A stretch of DNA of 15,048 nt from Bacilli bacterium (GTDB taxonomy: Bacteria; Bacillota_I; Bacilli_A; RF39; UBA660). The notes beneath the pieces were generated by a model that worked only from the letters and a program-made list of their open reading frames with translations, had not been told where the DNA came from and made no database searches. Of this stretch, positions 1 through 5,934 are shown piece after piece (position 1 is the first letter of the stretch; every line of letters starts with the position of its first letter). A program made the position numbers and the translations under genes. Location of the stretch: assembly GCA_900753645.1 (NCBI GenBank), contig CAADZW010000157.1:1-15048 (forward strand), given 5' to 3'.

Positions 1-36
1 AGACCGGTCCCTTCAACCAGACTTGGGTATTTCTCC
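1..36 (-). tRNA. tRNA-Ser, 5' part only (cut by window edge)
   Basis: Read on the minus strand, the sequence begins GGAGAAATACCCAAG, continues with a D-arm and GAAGGG, and reaches CCGGTCT at the window edge. This is the 5' half of a bacterial serine tRNA: acceptor 5' strand GGAGAAA, then the D-arm, then anticodon-stem strand CCGGT followed by C32-U33. The window stops exactly before the anticodon, so the isoacceptor cannot be read. The CCGGTCT strand is common in tRNA-Ser(UGA), which is an inference. A promoter lies just upstream. Confidence 0.88.
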
Positions 37-59
37 ATGTTTTGAACTGGAACATGTTG

Positions 60-89
60 ATTATACCATAACGGAAAAGCAAAAGTCAA
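60..89 (-). promoter_or_regulatory. Promoter of tRNA-Ser
   Basis: On the minus strand there is a -35 TTGACT (84-89), an 18-base spacer and a perfect -10 TATAAT (60-65). The TGG just before the -10 gives an extended -10 (TGn). Transcription would start near 53, about 17 bases before the tRNA 5' end at 36. Confidence 0.8.
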
Positions 90-154
90 CCCTAAAATAA
101 ACAATTTCATTTTATTATATGTAGTTACCTTTATTCTATGATATATTAAATAGC

Positions 155-188
155 AAAAACTCGAACTAAATAGATCAGCTCGAGTTTT
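155..188 (-). terminator. Terminator of the sulfotransferase gene
   Basis: A 9-bp perfect stem (156-164 with 180-188, AAAACTCGA/TCGAGTTTT) encloses a 15-base loop and is followed on the minus strand by a short T run. It begins about 15 bases past the sulfotransferase stop. The 3' arm contains CTATTTAGTTCGA, also found in the terminators at 3781-3815 and 5249-5282. Confidence 0.75.
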
Positions 189-203
189 AGTAACATTCAA
201 TTA

Positions 204-2171
204 TTAAAATTCAACATATTTTTGTGTGTTATATAAAACATCGTCAATTTTAATATATATATTATATTTTCCTTTTAAACCTTCAGCGTTAATATATTTG
301 TTAGTATTAATTCCAAGCTCATTTTCTTCCTCATTGAATATATCGACACATAAAGCTGTATATGGTCTTTGACTAATTCGCCATTCATAAGTTCTAGATG
401 ATAAAAATTTATACAATACTACTTCAACACTAGTACCTCTTTCAAAAGTACCATTAATAACTAAACGATCCTCTTCCTTAGTAATTGTAATATTATGTTT
501 ATTATATTCATCATCGATCGTTTTAGCATTTAAAATAAGAGCAATACTGTCTTTTCCTTCCGTTTCTCCCAAGGTTCCCAATCGTTTAGCTTGGCCAAGC
601 TCTAATTGTTCACTAGAAGCATATAAATCCATTTTTTCAACGCGATAATTATTCGTCGGTAATTCTATCTCAAAAATAATTTCATCGTTCAATAATTCCG
701 TAGTTATACTTTTTAATTCATCTGCTCCAGCTAATCCGGCTGGCTGATTTAAGACTTCCCCATCTTTATAGGCAATACCTCCAGAATGTACTATATAATG
801 ATTAGCATCTAAATAATCAACATCTGATATGTAAGGAGAATAATAATCACTACCTCTTTCTTTTCCATATTGCCATACTTGTTCGATTGTCATATTGTAT
901 GTATCGATTTTATATATAACGCCTCTTGTATAACTTTCACTAGCAGGAACATATTCCTCTTTTATTTTTGATTTGTTATTACCATTATCTAAAATAAAGA
1001 CATAACCCTCAGGTGTTATCATGGCAGCATGTTGACTCCATTGCCATTCGAAATCAGTACCAATAGGAGTAAAGAAATATTTTTGATATTCCTCGCTCCA
1101 ATTAGTAGGATCACCGATAATCCAATTTAATTCGCCAGTATCATAATCGATATTGATAACAGCATCTTGATGTCTACCAGATAAAGTGATCGAGTTAGTA
1201 TCTTTATCATACCAAACTGAATTGTTATGAAACCAATCATAATCGATCCAATTTTCACTTTTGCCATCCGTCATATTTAAAATATTCTTCAAATCAAAAG
1301 TCTTAACAATAGCACCGGTTGTCCGATCAATTTCAACAATATAATCTTCAACTGTGCCACTATCATTATTAAAATCATCACTAGCTATTAACAAATTACC
1401 ATTTTCCATTTCAAAATAGTCATGATGATAGCCACCCTCAAGACTATACTCTACATATATTTTACCTAACAAATCTATTTCATATAAACCAGTCATGTAA
1501 TATGGTGGATTGATTAATCTTTCCGTACTGACAAGTAAATGACCATTTTCTAAACGGTTAATCTCCCATAATGCATAATTTGTTAAATACCATCTAACAT
1601 CGCCATTAACATCATAAGCACAAGTGTATCCTGAACTAGATGGTGTGAAGAAATATAATTGATTATCTAGATTTTCTTTATCTGCAATAACTCTGGTTGG
1701 TAAAACAAAATTATCAGGTAATTTATCGGTTTCTATATTGATTGTCTTACTGATCGTTTCGCCATTTATCTCGTATTCAATAATGACTTCGTTGTTATAA
1801 TCAGCATATAAACCATAAATTGATAAATAATGTTCTTTACTACTATTGAAAGTATGAGTAAATGTCGTATTTTCATCTTTACCAACAATCGTCACTTTAG
1901 GATTGACCAATTCTTCAGTTTCAAATAGTACTAAAGCTGTTAGTGGTGAATTACCATACGGATTTAAAATAACATTTGGTTGTTCAATGGTATATCCAGT
2001 CACTTCAAAGTCTTCCTCTTTTTTACTTTGACTAGTTATTAAACTATCCATTACCATAATCTCTTCATATTTTTCATTTCCGCCATATAAAGCTAAAATA
2101 ATACAGCTAATAATAACTAAAATCACGATTATAGCACCTATCCAAAACCCCTTACTTTTTGTTTTTTTCAT
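204..2171 (-). CDS. Aryl-sulfate sulfotransferase, membrane-anchored
   Basis: This 655-aa protein matches the PAPS-independent arylsulfate sulfotransferase (ASST) family, which moves sulfate from one phenolic sulfate ester to another phenol on a beta-propeller scaffold. Residues 9-29 form one hydrophobic anchor. VIISC (19-23) fits a lipobox, but the hydrophobic stretch continues past Cys23, so a plain signal anchor is equally possible; either way the domain should sit outside the cell. An N-terminal beta region (about 55-150) precedes the propeller. Motifs expected for catalysis are present: HHD (249-251), WFHNNS (His315), SGRHQ (Arg333) and WSQH (His381, the counterpart of the sulfated His436 in the E. 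coli CFT073 enzyme). The His315-to-Arg333 spacing of 18 equals that of the E. coli enzyme. The ATG has a strong AAGGAGG 6-7 bases upstream. Only a weak promoter is visible (TTGCTT-N16-TAAAAT, 2193-2220). The XRE regulator gene ends 90 bases upstream on the same strand. The physiological donor and acceptor are unknown. Confidence 0.88.
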   Translation of the reverse strand: MKKTKSKGFWIGAIIVILVIISCIILALYGGNEKYEEIMVMDSLITSQSKKEEDFEVTGYTIEQPNVILNPYGNSPLTALVLFETEELVNPKVTIVGKDENTTFTHTFNSSKEHYLSIYGLYADYNNEVIIEYEINGETISKTINIETDKLPDNFVLPTRVIADKENLDNQLYFFTPSSSGYTCAYDVNGDVRWYLTNYALWEINRLENGHLLVSTERLINPPYYMTGLYEIDLLGKIYVEYSLEGGYHHDYFEMENGNLLIASDDFNNDSGTVEDYIVEIDRTTGAIVKTFDLKNILNMTDGKSENWIDYDWFHNNSVWYDKDTNSITLSGRHQDAVINIDYDTGELNWIIGDPTNWSEEYQKYFFTPIGTDFEWQWSQHAAMITPEGYVFILDNGNNKSKIKEEYVPASESYTRGVIYKIDTYNMTIEQVWQYGKERGSDYYSPYISDVDYLDANHYIVHSGGIAYKDGEVLNQPAGLAGADELKSITTELLNDEIIFEIELPTNNYRVEKMDLYASSEQLELGQAKRLGTLGETEGKDSIALILNAKTIDDEYNKHNITITKEEDRLVINGTFERGTSVEVVLYKFLSSRTYEWRISQRPYTALCVDIFNEEENELGINTNKYINAEGLKGKYNIYIKIDDVLYNTQKYVEF

Positions 2172-2234
2172 AACATTCCTCCTTCAATATCAATTTTAAA
2201 TATATTCTTAAAAAAAGCAATAAAGCATAAGTTG

Positions 2235-2258
2235 AAAAAGACTCAACTCCAAGTTGAG
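2235..2258 (-). terminator. Weak terminator after the XRE regulator
   Basis: A 7-bp perfect stem CTCAACT/AGTTGAG with a 3-base loop lies right after the stop codon at 2261. On the minus strand it is followed by TCTTTTTC. The stem is short, so read-through into the sulfotransferase gene is plausible. Confidence 0.55.
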
Positions 2259-2260
2259 AC

Positions 2261-2944
2261 CTACTCGCAATCCTCAACTCTTAATGGAATCTTATAAAAA
2301 ACTTCTTCGCCAGTACTAGCAATAGCTTCGATTTCTAAATGAAGAGTATCTTCGGAGTACATTTCACAAGTTTTAATATAGTTTGCCACTACAAAACTGG
2401 CATCAGTTAAAAATTCTTCTAAGGTAATAGTTTGGGTATCCAAATAATTATAACGCCCAATTTCCGTTTTAATTTTGCCATTTGTTTCGTATAAAACACA
2501 GCTTATGTTTTTATATTGACGATCATCAGTTCCGCCACAATAAGTAATATGAGAAATATAAATAGATGATTTTTTATTATTATAGGCAATACTACCATTA
2601 ACTGTGAAATCATCACAACCAGTTGAAATTGTTTTGAACTCAAAATCATTATTTCTCAAGATTAAAAAAACAAAAACAGTCACTAATATGATAAAAATCG
2701 GAATTGCCCATTTTAACCAATTTAGTTTTACTCTTGATACTTTAGCATCTAATAAATTGTCTAAATCCAAGTTATACTCACGACATATTTCCTTTAAAAT
2801 TGCGATGTCAGGTATATTCTTACCATTTTCCCACTTAGATACTGCCTGATAAGTAACACCGAATTTTTCGGCGAATTCACGCTGACTTAAATTATTTTGA
2901 ACTCTGATGTTTTTAATTATATTTCCTATTTTTTCTTGGTTCAT
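2261..2944 (-). CDS. Membrane-tethered XRE-family transcriptional regulator
   Basis: This 227-aa protein has three parts. Residues 6-62 are an HTH_3/XRE DNA-binding domain (SQREFAEKFGVTYQAVSKWE spans the helix-turn-helix). A transmembrane helix covers about 76-97. About 130 residues follow that should face outside; they look beta-rich and contain Cys110, Cys136, Cys149, Cys193 and Cys226. XRE proteins with one C-terminal membrane helix are common in Firmicutes, and the outer part may sense a signal or partner (inference). The start ATG has GGTGA upstream and a good promoter 25 bases away. The outer domain matches no family I can name. The gene is co-oriented with the downstream sulfotransferase gene, which makes that gene a possible target, but no operator was identified. 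Confidence 0.85.
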   Translation of the reverse strand: MNQEKIGNIIKNIRVQNNLSQREFAEKFGVTYQAVSKWENGKNIPDIAILKEICREYNLDLDNLLDAKVSRVKLNWLKWAIPIFIILVTVFVFLILRNNDFEFKTISTGCDDFTVNGSIAYNNKKSSIYISHITYCGGTDDRQYKNISCVLYETNGKIKTEIGRYNYLDTQTITLEEFLTDASFVVANYIKTCEMYSEDTLHLEIEAIASTGEEVFYKIPLRVEDCE

Positions 2945-2968
2945 TCCGTCACCATCATTTCATTAATT

Positions 2969-2997
2969 ATTATACTATGGATAAAATTTATTGTAAA
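2969..2997 (-). promoter_or_regulatory. Promoter of the XRE regulator gene
   Basis: -35 TTTACA (2992-2997), a 17-base spacer and a perfect -10 TATAAT (2969-2974) on the minus strand. The start codon lies 25 bases past the -10. The -35 abuts the T tract of the preceding gene's terminator. Confidence 0.8.
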
Positions 2998-2998
2998 T

Positions 2999-3021
2999 AA
3001 AAAAAGTCAATAACGACTTTT
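2999..3021 (-). terminator. Terminator of the 219-aa gene
   Basis: A 7-bp stem AAAAGTC/GACTTTT (3015-3021 with 3002-3008), a 6-base loop and a run of seven T on the minus strand. The gene's TAA stop (3020-3022) overlaps the 5' arm. Confidence 0.72.
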
Positions 3022-3679
3022 AATATCTAGTTTTGGTAGCATATGACTTAGCTAATTTCATAACTAATTGTGGCTTTTCTTGTTCGTTTGTAACTTGATC
3101 ATAAACATTTCGATTCATATATTTATAATGATACTCTTCTAATAGTTCTCTTTGACAATTTGTAATTTTACTAACATCAAACTCATTGGTTAAAACTTCT
3201 TTGATAAAATTTCTGTTCTCTATACCTAAATTATCAAACAAATCACTGAATAAGTCGTCACTCACTTCACGACCACCTAACAACTCTAAGGCAGTTTGTG
3301 GATCTTTTAAGCTTGGCAAAGTCGGTGTTTCCTTAGTCAAAATAGCAAAAACTAATAATAATTTGGTATAGTTATTGATATTTTTTACGTAATTGGAACT
3401 AAATTCGGTAGGATTAATCTTCTCTTGTTTTAAATATTTTATTAGTTCTTCTTTACTAACGATACTTCCTAAATCTTTGACATTTTCATATCCAATATTA
3501 GCAAACGTTATTATTACTGGCAAAACCTCATTTAAGAGTTTAGTAACTTTTTGCTCATCTAAGTATTCTGTTCCCATTTGACTTTTTACATTAAAAAGCC
3601 TTAAAACTAAATTAAGTGCAAGAACTGAATTATTTTTATATTCTTTTTCTAACACATCGTATTTACTTCTTTTACTCAC
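3020..3679 (-). CDS. Hypothetical protein, 219 aa, all-helical, soluble
   Basis: I do not recognise this family. The protein is predicted to be mostly helical and cytoplasmic. It has a Lys/Arg-rich start, no signal peptide, and no convincing transmembrane helix; the hydrophobic stretches near residues 52-60 and 105-113 are short. The C-terminus is basic. A GTG start is chosen because GGAG sits 8 bases upstream and the gene has its own promoter with an extended -10. It is a single-gene transcription unit between trpS and the XRE regulator, with a terminator overlapping its stop. Base composition resembles its neighbours. Context gives no function. Confidence 0.75.
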   Translation of the reverse strand: MSKRSKYDVLEKEYKNNSVLALNLVLRLFNVKSQMGTEYLDEQKVTKLLNEVLPVIITFANIGYENVKDLGSIVSKEELIKYLKQEKINPTEFSSNYVKNINNYTKLLLVFAILTKETPTLPSLKDPQTALELLGGREVSDDLFSDLFDNLGIENRNFIKEVLTNEFDVSKITNCQRELLEEYHYKYMNRNVYDQVTNEQEKPQLVMKLAKSYATKTRY

Positions 3680-3713
3680 TTATTTATCTCCATTTCCAAA
3701 ATTAACAGCCCAT

Positions 3714-3742
3714 ATTCTAGCATAATAATTTTAATTTGTCAA
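3714..3742 (-). promoter_or_regulatory. Promoter of the 219-aa gene
   Basis: Consensus -35 TTGACA (3737-3742), a 17-base spacer and -10 TAGAAT (3714-3719), preceded by TGC (extended -10). The 14-base core TATGCTAGAATATG is identical to that in the trpS leader promoter. Confidence 0.85.
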
Positions 3743-3780
3743 ATTAACTTTAAGGTTTAAAGATGCCTAAAATTATTATT

Positions 3781-3815
3781 AAAAAAAATCGAACTATTTA
3801 GTTCGACTAATTTTT
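3781..3815 (-). terminator. Terminator of trpS
   Basis: The palindrome TCGAACTA/TAGTTCGA (3789-3806) is extended by partly paired A/T flanks. On the minus strand a run of eight T follows. The block 3782-3823 matches 38 of 42 bases of the block after tRNA-Leu (5249-5290). Confidence 0.85.
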
Positions 3816-3862
3816 ATATAGTGTTTTAAAACAATTTTCTAAACAAGAAAAATAATTATAAA

Positions 3863-4855
3863 CTACAATTTTAATCCAACAATTCGTCTGATTTCTTCCA
3901 TTTTTTTGCTTGCGAGTTTCCTTGCTCTTTGCGCTCCATCTTGCAATACTTGTTTTAAATATTCTTCATTATTTCTAAAACTATAAAATTTATTTTGAAT
4001 ATCTAAAATAAAGTTAGCAACTTTATCAGCAACCTCTGTTTTAAAATCTTTATAAGTATAATCCTTATATTTAAAAGACACTTCTTCCATACTCAAATTA
4101 TCTATAACTGCTATAATCGATAGAAGATTTGATATTCCTGGTTTCTTTTCTGCATCAAAATAAATTTTACCTTCACTATCAGTAATAGCTGACATTATTT
4201 TCTGTTTAGTTATTTTAATGTCATCTAATATAAATATCGTACCCTTGTCATCTTTTGGAGCAGATTTACTCATTTTAATTTCTGGGTTTTGTAAATTCAT
4301 TATTTTTGCTCCAATTTTTGGTAATTGATATTCTGGAAGTTCAAAAGTAATACCATAAACTTTATTAAATCTTTCACCTAAATCTCTTGTTTTTTCTATA
4401 TGTTGCCTTTGATCTGCTCCAACAGGAACAACATTGGCATCATATAACAAAATATCAGCTGCCATTAATGTTGGATAAATAAATAATCCCATATCTTTAT
4501 CATTTTTCGATAATTCTTTCTTTTTTGATTTATATTGTGTCATTCTAGATAATTCTCCTACACCACATTGAAATGACATCAGAAATCCCAAATTGCAATG
4601 TTCTAAGACATCACTTTGCTGAAATATTATAGTGTGAGACAAATCTATCCCGCACGCTAAATAAAGAGCCGTTATATCAAGTATATTACTTCTAATTTCG
4701 TTTGGATTAATATATGTAGTAAGTCCATGAATATCTGCTATAAAAATTAATGAATTATATTCCTTTTGTTGTTCTATAAATCTTCTAATACCACCAATAT
4801 AGTTAGCTAAAGTTATACTTCCAGTCGGCCTAACACCAGTAATCATTGTTTTCAT
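3863..4855 (-). CDS. trpS: Tryptophan--tRNA ligase (TrpRS)
   Basis: This class I aminoacyl-tRNA synthetase charges tRNA-Trp in the cytoplasm. At 330 aa it is the usual length for bacterial TrpRS and aligns along its length with the Geobacillus enzyme as I remember it. The HIGH-like signature is at 14-18 (RPTGSITLANY around it), and the class KMSKS loop is at 194-198 (IKMSKSAPKDDKG). Tryptophan-site sequence YPTLMAADILLY (127-138) is present, including Asp134, the counterpart of the Asp that contacts the indole. VGADQ (145-149) and TDSEG (225-229) are also present. The HIGH-like element reads TLAN, with Ala17 where Gly is nearly always found (TIGN or HIGH). The ATG has AGAAGGAA upstream. Expression is controlled by the T-box leader and perhaps by the Trp-Trp leader peptide. 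The gene is monocistronic, bounded by its own terminator. Confidence 0.96.
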   Translation of the reverse strand: MKTMITGVRPTGSITLANYIGGIRRFIEQQKEYNSLIFIADIHGLTTYINPNEIRSNILDITALYLACGIDLSHTIIFQQSDVLEHCNLGFLMSFQCGVGELSRMTQYKSKKKELSKNDKDMGLFIYPTLMAADILLYDANVVPVGADQRQHIEKTRDLGERFNKVYGITFELPEYQLPKIGAKIMNLQNPEIKMSKSAPKDDKGTIFILDDIKITKQKIMSAITDSEGKIYFDAEKKPGISNLLSIIAVIDNLSMEEVSFKYKDYTYKDFKTEVADKVANFILDIQNKFYSFRNNEEYLKQVLQDGAQRARKLASKKMEEIRRIVGLKL

Positions 4856-4892
4856 TTTTATTCCTTCTTTCTTAAGTTATTTTATTTTTTAA

Positions 4893-4931
4893 TTAAATTA
4901 TAAACCACCATCGTTTTACTAATAAATACAT
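4893..4931 (-). CDS. Putative Trp-Trp leader peptide (12 aa) upstream of trpS
   Basis: This short frame encodes MYLLVKRWWFII and stops at TAA. It lies after the T-box terminator and 37 bases before the trpS start. AGGAG (4941-4945) is 9 bases upstream of its ATG, a normal spacing. Two consecutive TGG codons (4905-4910) sit at residues 8 and 9. An in-frame ATG at 4938-4940 touches the AGGAG and is too close to be the start. In Bacillus subtilis the rtpA operon also combines a T-box with a Trp-codon leader peptide, so the layout has a known parallel. A role in sensing Trp-tRNA is inferred; no clear alternative RNA structure was found nearby. Confidence 0.6.
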   Translation of the reverse strand: MYLLVKRWWFII

Positions 4932-4953
4932 TTTTATCATCTCCTAAAATATG

Positions 4954-5196
4954 AAAAAACTCTGCCCTAAAAATAGGACAAGAGTCTTGTGCCACCTAAA
5001 ATAGATTAATTCATATACCAACATATATGTTCCATTGATAACGGTTGGAAATCCCGATTTTTCATACTTTTTATCTAATTTCAGAAAAACACTCATTGGT
5101 CCATTCAATATCAATCAACTATAACTTTTCATCAGCCAGTTACTTTCTACAAGTTTTAATAATATTTACTTCTCCAAATCAGCGATTTAAAAATAC
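4954..5196 (-). promoter_or_regulatory. T-box leader specific for tRNA-Trp, controlling trpS
   Basis: The leader RNA binds tRNA-Trp and reads through when it is uncharged. In minus-strand order it has the Stem I AGTA strand (5167-5170), an apical hairpin TAACT/AGTTA, the specifier loop GAATGGACC (5098-5106) with specifier TGG (5101-5103), AATGAGTG, an F-box-like CCGTTATC, and the T-box AGGTGGCAC (4989-4997). The antiterminator pairs TAGG/CCTA and ACAAG/CTTGT around a bulge TGGC (4974-4998). TGGC would pair with GCCA, fitting the G discriminator of bacterial tRNA-Trp. The competing terminator uses 4974-4985 with 4959-4969 and ends in a T6 run (4954-4959). The specifier, acceptor match and downstream trpS agree with one another. 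Confidence 0.95.
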
Positions 5197-5202
5197 AAGC
5201 AT

Positions 5203-5231
5203 ATTCTAGCATATTTTATGTCTTTTGTCAA
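5203..5231 (-). promoter_or_regulatory. Promoter of the trpS T-box leader
   Basis: Consensus -35 TTGACA (5226-5231), a 17-base spacer and -10 TAGAAT (5203-5208) with an upstream TGC (extended -10). Transcription would start near 5196, just ahead of T-box Stem I. Confidence 0.88.
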
Positions 5232-5248
5232 AAAAGATGGATCTTAAT

Positions 5249-5282
5249 AAAAAAATCGAACTAAATAGTTCGAATAATTTTT
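5249..5282 (-). terminator. Terminator of tRNA-Leu
   Basis: The palindrome TCGAACTA/TAGTTCGA (5256-5273) with A/T-paired flanks is followed by seven T on the minus strand. It starts within five bases of the tRNA CCA end. It is nearly identical to the trpS terminator. Confidence 0.85.
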
Positions 5283-5285
5283 ATA

Positions 5286-5374
5286 TGGTGCCTAAGGCCG
5301 GACTTGAACCGGCACGGAATTTGACTTCCGCAGGATTTTAAGTCCTGTGCGTCTACCAATTTCGCCACTCAGGC
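5286..5374 (-). tRNA. tRNA-Leu (anticodon UAA)
   Basis: The 89-nt gene encodes its own CCA (5286-5288). The acceptor pairs GCCTGAG (5368-5374) with CTTAGGC (5290-5296), with one G-U pair. Discriminator is A. The D-arm is GTGGCGAAATTGGTAGACGC, typical of leucine tRNAs. Anticodon stem CAGGA/TCCTG frames CT-TAA-AA, with anticodon TAA at 5338-5340. A long variable arm and T-arm GCCGGTTCAAGTCCGGC follow. It reads UUA, a frequent Leu codon in this AT-rich sequence. It has its own promoter and terminator. Confidence 0.97.
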
Positions 5375-5401
5375 ATGACCCATCAAACAATGACAAGATT
5401 A

Positions 5402-5430
5402 ATTATACAACATTATCATTAATTTGACAA
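5402..5430 (-). promoter_or_regulatory. Promoter of tRNA-Leu
   Basis: -35 TTGTCA (5425-5430), a 17-base spacer and a perfect -10 TATAAT (5402-5407) on the minus strand. The -10 ends 27 bases before the tRNA 5' end. No clear terminator separates the upstream operon, so some tRNA may also come from read-through. Confidence 0.85.
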
Positions 5431-5438
5431 GTACTTTT

Positions 5439-5921
5439 TTATATAAAATTAATTTTACACTTAGCCAGTTGTTTTAATCTTTTAGTTTTAATGCGATTTT
5501 TACTATTTTCAAAAAGCCAAGTGTAAGCTGCTTCCCATATCGCTACCCAACCAATAACCAAAATAACTTCTGAAATAACCTTATTATCACTAATATCTTT
5601 AAAATAATGTAAATAAATTAAGATAATACCAATAAAGAAAACAATCATTTTTTTCAAATTAGAATGTCTTAGGATTAGCATATACTCCTCTAAATCACTT
5701 TTATAATTTTCATGAATCATTTTTTTAAATTCTTCTTTTTCTTTAGAAGACATTTTAAAATTAACTTTGACATTTAAAGTGATTCGATTAGCCAAAGATT
5801 TACCTCGACACTCATCTAAAATATAATTACTTAAATCATTAGATAATTTATTTTCGTTAAATTGATTAATATAATCGTCTTTTTCATCAAAACTAATTTC
5901 AATTATCGTTTCCTTGTTCAT
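5439..5921 (-). CDS. Small membrane protein, 160 aa, function unknown
   Basis: I do not recognise a named family. The first 88 residues are soluble and charged (acidic early, Lys-rich at 58-70). Two hydrophobic helices follow at about 91-106 and 115-137, joined by a short acidic loop (KDISDNK). The C-terminal 20 residues are basic, suggesting that both ends face the cytoplasm. The ATG lies 13 bases after the parC stop with AAGGGA ahead of it, so it is very probably the last gene of the parE operon. Cotranscription with topoisomerase IV genes does not by itself indicate a topological role. Confidence 0.75.
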   Translation of the reverse strand: MNKETIIEISFDEKDDYINQFNENKLSNDLSNYILDECRGKSLANRITLNVKVNFKMSSKEKEEFKKMIHENYKSDLEEYMLILRHSNLKKMIVFFIGIILIYLHYFKDISDNKVISEVILVIGWVAIWEAAYTWLFENSKNRIKTKRLKQLAKCKINFI

Positions 5922-5934
5922 TTAAATCGTCCCT

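Noticed and set aside
36..56. Inverted repeat CATGTT/AACATG upstream of tRNA-Ser
   Set aside because: It is only 6 bp, A/T-rich and overlaps the start point and tRNA leader; not distinguishable from chance.
2604..2849. Plus-strand frame opposite the XRE regulator
   Set aside because: It lies antisense to the HTH and membrane helix coding sequence, without a ribosome binding site. Plus-strand frames at 3186-3371 and 3393-3581 were rejected for the same reason.
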